Shown piece after piece: positions 11,819 to 24,656 of a stretch of 64,000 nt of DNA. A model generated the notes under the pieces. The model was not told where the DNA came from, made no database searches, and saw only the letters and a program-made list of their open reading frames with translations. The stretch is from contig CM062219.1 of assembly GCA_031216445.1 (NCBI GenBank), forward strand, positions 2,133,501 to 2,197,500, written 5' to 3'. Position 1 is the first letter of the stretch; each line of letters opens with the position of its first letter. Origin of the DNA: Lateolabrax maculatus. Taxonomy: Eukaryota; Chordata; Actinopteri; Acropomatiformes; Lateolabracidae. A program made the translations under genes and the position numbers.

Positions 11819-13864
11819 TCACAGCAGGTTGACTTTAGCCACCACTTGCTTGCAGCCTGTCTGGGAATATTCGTGCCCCCCCACCTCGGGGTAGTACTGG
11901 ATCTCCCCCGCGAGGCGCTCTATGTTGGTATGATCCGGGTAGAACCCCTCTCGAGTCATTTCATCCAGGAAGCACTGCATCACGTGACCTTTCTCCAAAA
12001 GGCCCAGAGGTAAGACGTCGGCCTCCGTCCACAGCAGGTGAAGCTTCTCCAGAGTGTTGCGTAATATCGGAGTCAGCTCTTTTACCAGGTTGCTATGACG
12101 ACCAGACGCCGACATGGTGGTGGAGATACTGGAGGAGTTGTGCAGCATATGTTTGGTGATGCCCGCGTGGCCCAGGTTGCTCAGGAACAGGTAGATGGCG
12201 TTCAGGTACTCGTTGGACTGCTTGGAGGCCACGAGCTGCCAGAGCGCGTCCAGGATCTCGCCGTGCATGTGCTCGGCCTCGTCGAAGATGAAGAGCGGGA
12301 TCTTCTCCTCCTCCTCGGCCCGGTCGACCATCTCCGAGATGATGGCGGAGAGGTCGGCGGCGCACCGCTGGGCGTCGGCCTCCTGGGGACAGTGGTGGAG
12401 GACGTAGTACTGCAGCACCAGCGTGTCCCCCACCACGGAGCGGAAGTGTCCGGCCAGGAGGCGTCCCAGGTGGCTCTTGCCCACGCCGCTGGGGCCGTGC
12501 AGGGACACCACCAGGGGCTTTTTGTGGACGTAGGTGGACAGGTAGTCCTTCAGGTGGGACAGCAGACCCTCCACCGCTCCCTGCTGCCCGAACACCTCCC
12601 TCCTCAGCGTCTTCTCCAGCCCCTCCAGGTCGTACCTGAGAACGTGGTCGTCCAGGTTCTCGATGGCGTTGTACACCTGGAAACAAACAAGGGACCAATT
12701 TAATACTGCATACTAATTGTGTATATTATAAAATATATAATAGAGAGTGTAAAGTACCGGTTCAAATGTGAGCGGTACCCGACTCCAACAGTATAACCTT
12801 TATCACTCTGTTTTTACGGTTGGGAAACCAGACTTCAACATACACACATAACAATGCAACATTAGAAGATGTTAACAAAGAGACACAGTGTTTTTCCAGT
12901 AACTTGATCGTTTCTGAGGTCTGGAGCTGTTCCCCTGAGCAGCTCCTCCCTCTGTAGGCTGCACTGAGAGAGCACAGTCAGAACACAAGGGTGTTTTTGT
13001 TTTAAGTATGTTTCACTTTCCCAGCGTTCAGATCACACATTCAAAACCTGCTCGGAATTAATATGTAGGATGGATTTGAGACACTCGTCTCGAAAGAAAG
13101 GAATCTACACTTAGAAAAATCCTCCTAATGAAGAGGAGCAGAGGAGATATTTTGGAGACACATTCAGAACTCCTTTACATTTCCCAGACACACCCTGAAG
13201 GTGGCCTTGTTTACTTGTGCAGACCAGCCTTTTTAATTGCATTACAGAGGGGAACAGCTCGTGTGGAAGCTGCTGACGCTGACGAGATGCAACAACAAAT
13301 ACACTTTTTTTTTAAACTTAATTTGTAATGCTGTGGGATACACACTCACCCTCAGTATTTATAGGGGGCCAGTACATGAAAAGGCTTCTTGGTTGTATTC
13401 AGTTACTGTACCTGGAGAAAGACGATGGCACACAGCAGGTACAGGCAGTATTTGGCCCGGCTCCGCTCCGGCTTCGGAGGGGCCCTGCACCCGCCACTGT
13501 TGGGAAACATCACCCGCTTCCTCCGTCTCCTCTTTTTCTTCTGAGGGACGGGGGACGACAGGGTGGATGGGGTGAGCCCGTCGAAGGTGAAGATCTTGGG
13601 GCTGGTTCTCGTTGGGGCCCCTGTGAGGGCCCCGGCTGCCCCCAGCCCCATGGCCATCTCCAGACGCCTCTTCTTCATGGCCTGGTACTTGTGCTTGATG
13701 CGTACGACGGCGCGCAGAGACGAGGAGAAGCTGGACAGACTCGGGGCCGGACTCTCCCGGTGTTTTTCGTCTCTCTCTCCTTCACCCTCCGCCTCTTCGT
13801 CCATCTCCCCCTCGAACTCGCCCTCAGTCTGGGAGGCCGAGGCGCTGCTGTCCTGGTCGCTCAT
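11819..13864 (-). CDS. tor4a: Torsin family 4 member A (membrane-anchored AAA+ protein)
   Basis: Two coding exons, 13412-13864 and 11819-12676 (TGA at 11819-11821), encode 436 residues. Order: a Ser/Glu-rich acidic N-terminus, a basic cluster (KKKRRRRKR, about 110-118), one membrane segment (YCLYLLCAIVFLQ, about 139-151), then the torsin core. Walker A is GPSGVGKS at 212-219, Walker B LFIFDE at 279-284, and the torsin C-terminal Cys motif TGCKQVV at 424-430. The phrases NAIENLDD and CKQVVAKVNLL match the TOR4A branch. Torsins are AAA+ proteins of the ER and nuclear envelope lumen that need LAP1/LULL1-type activators; the role of TOR4A is poorly known. The second exon is strongly GC-rich. The ATG at 13864 follows an acceptor (CTGCAG|ATG) directly. 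An in-frame ATG at 13927 would add 21 residues but would need the intron to be retained. Fish may have two copies (a/b); I cannot tell which this is. Confidence 0.93.
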
Positions 13865-16405
13865 CTGCAGGGAGAGATTCAACTTTAAAGCAGCTATAAA
13901 TATATATTCATATTCACAATGGATCACGTGGATACTTGTAGGGGAAAGGAGTCTCTTGTGGTGACAAACCCCACGACCAGCAGTCCTCGGCTCTATGGAG
14001 CATTTTAGCGTCTTTCAGCTCATTGTTTTGGTTTCTACGCCCACAACTTTACTGTTGTGGTTCTGTGTTCCTGCTGTGAACTACATCTCCAACACCAGAC
14101 TGCAGACAGACACTGTTAGCGGCCAGCTGGTGAACACAGAGGAGCATGTAGCAGCTGGACAGTCAGATCGTGGTTTAATGATGTTATACCAATATGTACA
14201 GCAGTTCATGAAAGGGGCATTCCACCAATTTTACATGTAGAAGTCAATTTACTTTTTTTGGGTGGGTGGGGGGATTAGAGGGGGACTTATGTTAGGTAAG
14301 AGTTCATTTGCTTGTCAAAGAGAGCACGAACACGACCTGTGAAAAGAGTTATAGAGCGTTTTCTGTGGTGTTGGAAGTAGTTTTGTTAAGTGAAAACACC
14401 TGGTTAACACCCTTGGACTTGGGAAATGTAGGATCTGGTGTTTTTGGAGCTTTTGAACCCATATTTAGAGACTAAAAGTCAGGATATTTCACCCTCTACT
14501 CCACTTTTGACCGTTATGTCTTGTGCTGGAGTGCTGTTTCAACATATACCCTAAATATTGTCAAAAGGAGTTTCTGAGTTGACTCTCAGCAGCCAGGCAG
14601 AAAAGAGTTTTTCTGGTCTAACCATCCTTCCTATCCTGTTTCTCAACATCAGCGACACCAGCACCTTCCACACACACCACAAACTCATGTTACTAACCAC
14701 AAACTCATGGTAGATGCTAAATGCCCTACTGAGGCCTACATTAAAAGGGCAGCTCGTATATTCAGATGTAGAACTGGGACTAACAGCTGCAAAGAAAATG
14801 TGTGAAATGTGAACAAGATTGCTGAGAAAGGCGGGAGAGGAGTGTGTGAAATAGCTGTAGGTGCAACACTACGCTCAGCTGTTTCCTCTTGTAAGATGGG
14901 GAAGACCAACACTGTGGCTACTACAAGAGCAAAATACCATTAAGTTGAATGATCCAGAAAAAGCTGGATGCCAAAACTGGTTCAGGTTCATGACTGTTGG
15001 AAAGAAAATGTGATGATTGAGGCAGTGGATTCTGGGTGTTAAAACAACTGCAGGCCTGATAAGATATCTCTAAAGATTGCAACTCCTATTCTTTTTGATA
15101 GCATCTATTACGTAACATTCCTCTGTTTAATCAGCTGAAATCACACTTATTTTGTAATTTATACCGTGATCTGATGGGTCATTGCTTCCTGGTGGAGATA
15201 AAAACAGTCTTCCAATTACAGAGCTGTTGGTTTCCAACATGTTATTCAAATCAATTAAAAAAAAAAAACACTTCACAGGATTCACACCCACAACAGAGCC
15301 GAATGTTCCTGCAGAGAAAAAGGAAGTACAGTCCCTTCAGGAACATCCGCTGGCCAGTCCTGCAGGATAACGCCGCCCGTGTGGATACACACAAGTGAGC
15401 TTTGTAACATCTTTTGCATGTATCAAACCTTGAAGGCAAAAATCTTCACACAACTTCTGCTTTTAAATCAAGCTGTGGTTGCACACATGCAGCTCTGACA
15501 GTTTTTGATCATTGAAGTCTGACACTTAAGTTATACAGGGGAGTCATAGCCTTCAAATTATTCCCAGAAACAGTCACTATTGTCTGCAAAATTACACATT
15601 GAAGCTACTTTAAATGTAAAAATCATGCTGGTTACGCACTCATCTTGGTGTTTTAAAGCACAGAGTGTGACTTTCTTACAGAAAAGGAGGAACTGTAAGT
15701 TACACCCAGAGAAGGTCAGAATGTGCCACACACAACAGTTAGCACAATCAACACAATCAATACATATCAATACGGCAGTCAATAATTCATTTGACCTCAG
15801 GGAAATGGACTGATTGTTCCTGGAACAGCAGGAAGTACAGCGCCCGATCCCACTGAAAAAAAAGAGCACAGTGTTGACACTGTGAGGCTGTTCAGAGTCG
15901 GATATTAATCTTGGCAACAGGTCTCGTGTGTCCTCTTTTACTTCAGCACAAAAGAATTCAGCAAAGCACCCAGAGGGGAGAGAAAGAGAGTATCAGTATC
16001 AGTGCTTTATCTGTCTTTTCACATGCAGGGACCTGAGAGGATGGGCTGCATACCGGGCATTTTAGAGCTCTTCAGCACTTTGATGTTGTTTACTGTGTAA
16101 AAAAAACCCAGTTTCTTTTCCTGAATTGTGAGTTTTGTCTGCAAAAACATGCACAACCTTAAAGCTGAGAAAAAAACTCACAAAGAGACACAGGCTCCAG
16201 GTTAGTAACCTCCTTAAAATGTGTCGTTTTTTTGTGTGGAGTTCAACAGGTTTTTCGCACAGAACAGAGACAGGTACTGAATTACTGCCTCACACCCAGC
16301 TGCACACACACACTCCAGCCCTGCAGGCTGTGTGTGCAGTGCAAGGAGGGGGCAAACAGGGCAGTGAAAAGTGAGAGGTGAAGTAGAAACAAAAAGTGTT
16401 CTTAC

Positions 16406-16500
16406 CTTCGACGTGGCTCAAAATCTTTTCGAAGAGAAGAAGCTTCTGTGCAGGTTTAGTCCATAGTTTGGGAGTGGAGGAAGCAGAGAACAGCCCCACT
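16406..16500 (-). other. tor4a: Candidate non-coding 5' exon of tor4a
   Basis: On the minus strand a strong donor, CGAAG|GTAAGA, ends a stretch at 16406. The coding exon of tor4a begins at an acceptor fused to its ATG, so at least one non-coding exon must lie upstream on the minus strand, and this is the best donor I found in the gap. The 5' boundary is unknown and no family conservation is available to test it. Confidence 0.35.
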
Positions 16501-16968
16501 CAGCTCAACTCAGGAAGAGACCTATCTGTCTATCTTACCTCCAAATTCTGTTCTCGACCTTCTGCTGGCTCCTCCTCTCTCATTCTCTCATTCTTCTGTC
16601 CAGTTTCTGCAATATTTTCTTCTCAAAGGGTTTCACACGTTAAACCACGCCGGGTTTATTTAACAGCTATTAACTTTCACTTGAGCCTTTAAAAACAACT
16701 CAAATCCAGTTCAAGTGCTTTTTCTTTCTCACCTTTTTTTTTTTTTTTAATAACCTTTACAGGCAGGTCAAAACAAGTCCTAACTTTAAGCCCCAAGCTT
16801 AATTTATTAGACCTATCTGTATGTTCCTTTCATCTGTGCAAATACTTTGTGACACTGTTTCAAGTGCCTCAGTGTGAATTCTGGTCATATTGTGGTTGTG
16901 TCTCATTAAACAGGAAACATCAATCATAATTTATCTCTCACTTATCTATCATCACCTTCTATGACCAC

Positions 16969-17060
16969 AGAGGTGGGAAGTCACTACAGTTAGTACCTTC
17001 ACTCAAGTTTTCCAATGCAGGACTTCACAGTTGTTAGATTGTTGTACCATTACTTAAGTA
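16969..17060. mobile_element. Fragment of a hAT-like MITE
   Basis: Begins 'cagaggtgggaagtcact' and contains 'acttaagtata' and 'caatgcaggactt', phrases typical of the family seen at 27446-27954. Only a fragment remains. Confidence 0.45.
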
Positions 17061-17194
17061 TAGGACATGAATACTTTGTCCAATGCATTTAAACTTATGA
17101 AATTAGAGACCTTTTTTTGTTGCATGGTTGAAAACACCAAGTTAGTTTTGCAGAATCATCAGGGGGTGTCAACAGTTGCATGTGGAGCTTTTGA

Positions 17195-17345
17195 TGATCG
17201 GTTCAGCCATTTTTCAAGCAAAAACACCAAACATTTGCTGGTTCCAGCTTTTAAAATGAGAAATTTACTGATTTCCCACTTCTTACATGACAGGAAAGCG
17301 AATATATTTGGTTTTTGGACTGCTGGTCGGACAAAACAAGCAATT
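17195..17345. repeat. Dispersed A+T-rich fish repeat, copy 1
   Basis: Contains 'ccatttttcaagcaaaaac', 'gctggttccagct' and 'ggactgctggtcggacaaa'. Similar blocks in the same order occur at about 24440, 45155, 52040 and 62870, and the start of the same family at 25995. Confidence 0.6.
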
Positions 17346-17468
17346 TAAATGGTGTCACTTTTGGCAGTTCCCATAAGTTTTGGATTAATCAGTCATGGGA
17401 ACGACGAGCAGTGTACAGACTTTGATATAAATAGAAAATGTTTGCATACTCATTTGCTTATGACTAAA

Positions 17469-17732
17469 CAGTGGTGGGATGTAAATAAATACATTTGCTC
17501 GAGTACTGTTTTGAGGTACTTGTATTTTACTTGAGTATTTCCATTATCTACCACTCTATACTTATACACCGCTACACTATTATATTCTACTTTAAGTATA
17601 TTTTAATGCTAATACTTTTGTACTTTTACTCAAGTAAAAATGAATGCAGGACTTTTTCTTGTAACAGAGTATTTTTACACTGTAGTATTGCTTCTTTTAC
17701 TTTTAAAGATGTGAATACTTCTTCCACGGCTG
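17469..17732. mobile_element. hAT-like MITE with an 8-bp target duplication
   Basis: The element starts CAGTGGTGGGA and ends CTTCCACGGCTG, an imperfect inverted terminal pair. It is flanked by TGACTAAA (17461-17468) and TGACTAAG (17733-17740), 7 of 8 identical, as expected for the 8-bp duplications of hAT transposons. It is 264 bp long, AT-rich and without a transposase frame, hence non-autonomous. Confidence 0.75.
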
Positions 17733-18542
17733 TGACTAAGTGTTACATGCAGAAACACACACATGACGAAGCTGATTGGCCTGTACAGATAAGAAAGGAA
17801 GCCGCTGTCACCAGGAAGTCTGAGCTTCCTTCACTGAATTTCTCTGTGCAGCTGTACACAGTTTACTTTCAACAAGCTGCTGGAAGTAAATTGTTAATGT
17901 TGTAGAAGGAAGAGGAGGGATTACTCATCCATGACAGCATCCTGTGGGCAGATGTGGCAGTTTGCTGCTGCAGCAGTCAGTCAGGCCTCACACGACTGAG
18001 CTGCGGCGCCAACAATGAATCCTCCACTTTGATGCTACATATGAGCACTTTATTTTTTTTATTTTTAGCACAATACAGAGGGTGTTAGTACTGTTTCCCA
18101 CAGCGTTTGCATCATTCAACTTCAATCTTACAAGAAACTGTTTCACTCGTCGTTTACTGCAGAACAATGAGAACGACTCCAGAAGACAATTTATTGAACG
18201 CTGGAAGATGATTATAGAGCCAACAACGAAAACTGAAATTGAGATTTGATGGCAAAAAAATAAAAATAATATTGTCATTCCTTGTGGACTAAAATTGTGC
18301 TGTCCAGTTAGGATGTTTATCATCTGTACTGTAACACACACATACAAACACACTTTTACTGCAGCCACAGCCTTTGTCATTGATCTATCTGGTGTAACAG
18401 CACAAACTACACTAAGAAACTACAAATCAGCTCTTTCTCTGTCTTCTTAAAACGTGTAAAGTGACAGTTGCTCTCTGGCACATCGGATATAAACCTTAGC
18501 TCCGTTTCTGCTGACTCCCGCACTCTCCCCGTCATTAAGAGG

Positions 18543-18684
18543 AACAGTTCAGCGTTTTGAGAAATGCACTGATTTGGTTTCTTGCTGAGAGTTAGACGAG
18601 AAGATCAACACCAGTCTCACGTCTTTATGCTAAGCTAAGCTAAGCAGCGAATAAGTGTATTTCTCAAAATGTTGAACTATTTCT
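18543..18684. mobile_element. Short inverted-repeat element (MITE) with ~32-bp termini
   Basis: The left end, AACAGTTCAGCGTTTTGAGA, pairs with the right end (about 18653-18684), which contains TTCTCAAAATGTTGAACT. The arms match over about 32 bases with a few changes. The 80-bp interior carries GCTAAGCTAAGCTAAGC. It has no coding capacity. Confidence 0.65.
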
Positions 18685-20170
18685 ATAAGGGCATCTCAGG
18701 TAGAGCCAGAGCGATCTCCTTTATCCTTGTGAGCCAATTGTTTGATAAAAAGTCTAAAAAGTTCAACACCGGAGTTCTTAATTCAATCAAACAACAAAGT
18801 AATAAATCTAAACAAAACAGGAGAAGATGCTTAAAAAAGAGAGAGCCCCCCCGCCCCGTGCCTTTTAGGTCACAGATCTCTCCAATGTTTTCAAAATACG
18901 CTGTATGGTCATTGCTTTGTATACAGGTCGATGTACAGGCTCACATCTTACACAAGCATAGGGCAGAAAACATGACCCAGATCAGTGGTTCCCAACCTTT
19001 TTAAGTTCACTCGTAGTGTTTGGATGCTTCACCTGAGAGAAAGTAGCAAAAATCTGCAAATTAACTTAAGTTATAAAATGCAGAGGAGTAAAAAGGATGA
19101 GTTGTGGTGGAGCTGATGTATGAAGTAAAAGAAAATGCAAGTACAAGCACCACAAAACAGTACTACAGTAGAGTACTAGAGTAAATGTATGTAGTTGTGT
19201 TCAGGTGTGACTCAGGTTGGTGGGAGGAGTGCAGTGCCACAGCTGAGTTTACTGTTACTGTGACCATAAATACACTAAACATCTGCCTCAATTTGCAATT
19301 CAAATTGTGTTTATTTTCCTCTTAAATGCAAATGTATATACGTGCGTGTATATATACATACATATATATATTTTAATTCAGCAGAGCTACTTCTCAATCC
19401 TCAGAAGTGCCTGGTTGGGAATCACTGACCTACATGGTAAAAGGTAAACATGCTTCCTGCTCCTGGACTTCAACACCGATCAGCAACATGGCTGCCGGTC
19501 ACTCCTCCATCTCCTCTGTTTATCTTTGTCATCCTGAGTGGTTTCAGTGTTCTTTTGGGAAACTATGAGAAATAATGTAAAAAAAAAAAAAACGTTTCAG
19601 CATTTTTCTTCAGAATGGACAAAGAACAGTTGAGCCGAAAAGGATTTAGGAAAACAGGACGAAGTAAACATTCATCTACCAGCTTCTCTTCGCTCAGCTA
19701 AAAGAAAAACATCTTTAAATTTTAAAGAAATATAAAGACGTCAAACAGACTTTGATAAGAAATACTATGACAGGGTATCAGACTGGGTACCAATGAACAT
19801 AATTTCGATCAAATAAATGCCATTTATGAACAAAATAGATACTCTTCTTAGATTTGGAAATAGCAGAATAGATTTACATCACGCAGATGTTGAAAAATAT
19901 TTGGAAACAAAGATTTGCTGTGACGAGTAATCCATCCACATTTCCCACCGTTCTTTTTGTGGAAGCTACATTAAGTTAAGGTGGGAAATTGTGCAGGTAA
20001 ATATCATCACTATTTACTTTCTCTTCAGGAATCTACTCTCAAGTCTTCACTTCTCCTCGGAGTGTTTTCAGGGATGATGTGGACACACAGGACAGAGCTC
20101 ACAAACATGTGTCCACACTGAGAGGCAGCCATAGTGTTCTAGCATGTTCCAGTAGATTTTAAACCTCTGC

Positions 20171-23100
20171 CTACTTCCTCTTCCTGCCCCGGCCTCTCCT
20201 GCCTCTGCCGGAGGAGGGGCCCGCTCCTGCCGGGCCCAGAGCGCCGTCTGAAGGGCTGGCCCCGATGTTGATCTGTCCCTCTTGGATTTCACTGCGAGCC
20301 TCCGGAGTTAGGTGCTCGATGTGCTGCTGCGTCTCCAGGTAAAACATCACGTCTCTCAGCTGCTCCTGCAGTTCTGCTATTGCCCCGTCCTTATGATCGC
20401 CTGCAGGAGGACACCAGACAAGAAACTGATTTTAAAGAAGAAAACTGTCTTTTTACGTGCTAAATGCTCCACTATGTTCACCAGCTTGTCTCTATAACTG
20501 TGTCTGTCTGGGATTTTAGAGCTTTTTTCTCTGAAAACAGCTGCCTGCTGCGGCCGAAAGCCACGGCATCGAACCAAAACAGTAAAGTTGCAGCCAGACG
20601 GTTAAACAATGAGTAAAAACTCACTATGAAGCTGCAGATTCAGCTGATAATTCTCTGCAGATTCATCCCTACGAACGACAACTTCCACATCGTCACATTG
20701 CTTTCACATTATAATTTTGCATCTTATTATAAAATAATCAATTATAACTGCTTCAGTGTATCACAAGAAAGCTTCACTCAATTGCTGATGGATGTACAGC
20801 TCCCTTAACTTGTAAACCCAACATAATAGTACAATCCCCTTGCTTGACATACTTCCTAACTCACATGTGTAATATGCTACAGAATGTATATAACCGTCCC
20901 TGCTGGCCTCAAGGCTGCGGCCGCCACACAGCTGTGACCTGTGAACTTTCTGTACAAGCTGTACAGTCATCAACATGATCATAAATAATACATAAATATA
21001 GGATAAATCAAAAATATATCGCACGGATGAGCTGGTGTGTTACACACTAAACACTGCTGATGTTTGGACAGCCAAAAGCTGCCAGACGACCTTTGGTGAA
21101 TGAACAGATGTTATATCCAGTGTGGGAAGTAGCCTGAGAAGGAGTTACACTCACATCCTGTGCTGCTGCGCTCACCAGAAACATTGGAAATCTGGCGAAG
21201 TGACGTAAACATTCAGATCTTAGAGGACTTAAAGGGATCTTGACAGTTCATTTTCAAAGAAAAGAATAATACACTTCTGAGTTCCATGTTTGCTGCCAAA
21301 AATGAGAAATCTTGCATTTACACGTGTTAATATAACTTCAGTAACCAACCAAGCGAGCAAACTCATGAGTGTAACCATATCATCACTGGACTAAACTCTG
21401 ACTACACTTATAAAAACAAAAAACAGGAAACTGCAACAGGAAAGCGTATATTTAGGTATATTTAGTGATTACATTGGAAAGGTTGTGGATTAAACTTTTA
21501 AATCCTGCTCATCAAAATAAAGTGTGTGTGTCACCTCCACATCAGCAGAGAGCACGTGCACTGGGCAGCACTTGTTTAAACAATCCTCATCCTCGGAGCT
21601 GAACGCTGAAGGAAAAATACAGGTGTGTCTAAACTGTAGACCTAACATTTCCACTCAGACCTATAACCTGACATTTACGTTTCCCTCGGGGAAAGTAGGG
21701 ATGAAATGTCAGTTTGTATACAGTGTAAATGCTGCTCTTTTGATGTTCACACACTTGATTAGAAAAAGGAGGGCTTGTTATTTCACTTTTACGAGGTGGA
21801 GTGATACTCTAAAAAGGCATGGAGACACCTCCTGTACAAATACCTCTTCTTGCCTTTTCCTGAACAGTTCCAGTCTCAGCGACCGACGCAGCTCGCCAAT
21901 TTGTTTATGATTTGCAAATATCCCTGAATAAATGAGGAAGTACGCTATAGCTGCCGGCCCAGGGGTAAAAATAACCTGCCAAGCTTCAGTCACATTATGA
22001 CTTTTTCCCTACGGGAGTATTGGCTTGTTCTGAACATCTATAAGCCTATCCACATGTTGCGTATCCGTCCCGAGCTTCATGCTGTTGGTCTGGGCTCTTT
22101 AGGCTGACATCAACGAGGTGACCTGGTGAATGAGCTGCTACATTATGAGATGTCCTGAACCGTTTTGGACATATTTAGATGGATCTGTATTGATTAAAAT
22201 AAACCCGATCAAAGCAGCGGCGGCAGGTCAGATCAGCTTTTGTTAATTAATGTTAATACTACATACATATTAATTTTTTTCACTGCTTTCTCCAACTTCC
22301 ACTTTAATAAATTTGTATATACCTGCATGCTACAGTGTCCAGCCTGCACTGTGGTGTAGGAGGGTTTGACCTTTGTGTAGCAAAATAATTAAAAACTATT
22401 TATCTTTGGTCAAGGTTCACAGTTACATCAGTCCTCCTCCTCCTCCTCCTCACTTACCGCTCTCTTTTCCTTTGCGCTCCTCCTCCGCCAGCTGGGCCTG
22501 CAGCTGCACCTGATTGGCTCTCAGACAGCGGTTCATCTCCTGCTCCTCCTTCAGCTCTTGGCTCAGCTTCACCACTCGACTGTTCAGCTGAGTGCACCTG
22601 AACATACAAACATGGAGGAGCTGAACTTTGCAAAACAACTCCTTTCATGTCAAGTCTTGATAGCTTGGGCTATAGAGGTTTTCCCTTTAATACAACATTT
22701 TTCATCTTTTTATTGCTTTTATTCTCTTTATTTGTATTCATTTATATTTTTAACAGTTTTTATTGGGTTTCTTTTTAATCTCTTTTACCATTTTTATCCT
22801 TTTCTCCACAGTGTTTTTGCTTCTTTTGTCTTTAATCTTAACTTTCTGATTCTGCCAGCTCTTCCTGATTCCCTGGAAATGACTCAGTTCATGTTAATAA
22901 TATGTTGTTATCCTGTTGTGACATGTCAAACTGTCTGCTGGGAAAAATTTAATTTAAAGCACTAGTGGCTCCAAAAAGGGTTAAATACTTGGCATTGTGA
23001 TCCCGTTTTTTTCCAGGAAATTCTCACCAAAACGTTTCCGTGGTAAAATACCTGGGGAAACCAGATAAATGGACCTATGTGTTTAAATACTGAAGAATAA

Positions 23101-24587
23101 AGTCTGTACAGGAACATACTTTATCATTTTACTTCCCTCCACTTCTTCATTGCATTTAATATTTTAGCTGTTTAAATCGTCGGCTCTTTTCCTTCTCTTG
23201 TAAAGCACTTTGAGCTGCATTTTAATTAATGACACCTCTGATACATATCAAAAGGTGTTATTATTAAAGACACCTTCTCTAAAAATATTTAACGCTTCCA
23301 CACAACTGTCACAGCTATAGTCTGCTGTAGTTATTACAGTGATAACTGCATCAACTTTTCACCCACAGCGGTTTCTCCCGATTAGTTTTTGTGCTTAAAT
23401 GGCAGCTCAGCTTTGTGTATAGATCATGTGTAACTTCACAACTAAACATACAACAACACTTCTACAAACCACAGAAATGGCAGCATGTGAATGTGGATAC
23501 TCCTTCCTTAGTTCCTTTATAACCACTCAGATGTAAAACTGAAAAGTAGATGTATGATTCTTTACAGCTGGAATTGTGTTTTTTTTCCCCACCTCAAAGA
23601 AAAGTTTTGGTAAAAAATAAAATAAAATAAAAATCATATACACTGATACATCATACATACGATAATATTCATGAGAAGTAATCAAATTAAAATAAAGGGA
23701 AATCCTTCAACTGCAGTGTGTAATTGACAGAAACACAGAAACAAAGCCATGACAGACAATAGTTTTAACAACATGAGGCAACAAAACACATAAAAGGGGC
23801 ATAAAATAACTGAAACCAAACCAAACCTACAGTGTAATGCAACAAAAGAAACTGTAAGTCTTCACTTACTTTTTGTCTATGCTCTGCTTGTCTTTGCTTA
23901 GTTCTCCTAACCGACGCTCCAAGTTATCGCAGCGCTCCAGGGTCTCCTTAAATTTAGCCTTCATGTTGTTTATCTGAACGAGTTAGAGAACACACATGTG
24001 GAAACGGTCTGATATCAGCAAGAAAACACACTGAAACCTCCGTAAAGACTTAAAGCCTGGATCGTATATTGCAATCACACCTCCTCGGCGGTCTCCTTCT
24101 CCAGATGAACAATCTTATTCTCCCAGTAAATCCTTTGGGACTCCAGTTGACTCGTCAGCAGGTACGAGTACTGCAGACACAGAGACTTAGTTACAACATG
24201 TTCATTTAGCAAACAAAGCAACAAAAAAGGAAATTTTTACCTCCAGTTGAAGTGCATCGATTTTCTCAGCGTGGCAGGTGTCTCCCTCGCATTCATACTG
24301 CACCATCTTCCCATCAGTCTTACTGGCCACCAGCCGATGCACGTAGTTATCTGTAACCACAAAGATCCTCGTGGTCAGTCAGAGCAACAAACTGAGAGGT
24401 GAAACTATCAATGGGCAGAAAATTAACTGGCAACTATTTGATATTCATTCAATTGTTTATTTAGGCAAAAAAGCCAAACATCGGCTGGTTCCAGCTCCTC
24501 ACACTTGAGAATTTGCCGCTTTTCTCTTTTTGTATCATTGTTAACTGAATATCTCTTGGTTCTGGACTGTTGGTCGGACAACACAAG

Positions 24588-24656
<69 letters not shown>

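Larger units (their letters stand above)
13865..20170. other. Gap between tor4a and brap with no coding gene recognised
   Basis: About 6.3 kb without a convincing coding exon on either strand. It should contain the 5' intron(s), non-coding exon(s) and promoter of tor4a and the 3'UTR of brap (right-hand end). A candidate tor4a 5' exon is at about 16406-16500. Mobile-element remnants lie at 16969-17060, 17195-17345, 17469-17732 and 18543-18684. Open frames here are short, without family resemblance or splice context. Confidence 0.6.

Noticed and set aside
12095..12703. Open frames of about 200 codons overlapping tor4a exon 2 on the opposite strand and in another frame
   Set aside because: The region is strongly GC-rich, so stop codons are rare in every frame. 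The torsin frame has Walker motifs and full family identity; the others give Arg/Pro/Gly-rich text without resemblance to any family.
13865..13927. tor4a start at the upstream in-frame ATG (13925-13927)
   Set aside because: The intervening sequence ends in a proper acceptor (CTCCCTGCAG) directly before the downstream ATG, and the extra residues (MIHCEYEYIFIAA...) do not resemble torsin N-termini. Kept only as a possible retained-intron form.
24423..24655. Open frames of Cys-Val repeats on the minus strand near brap
   Set aside because: Microsatellite translation inside a brap intron. The brap exons on each side join without it.
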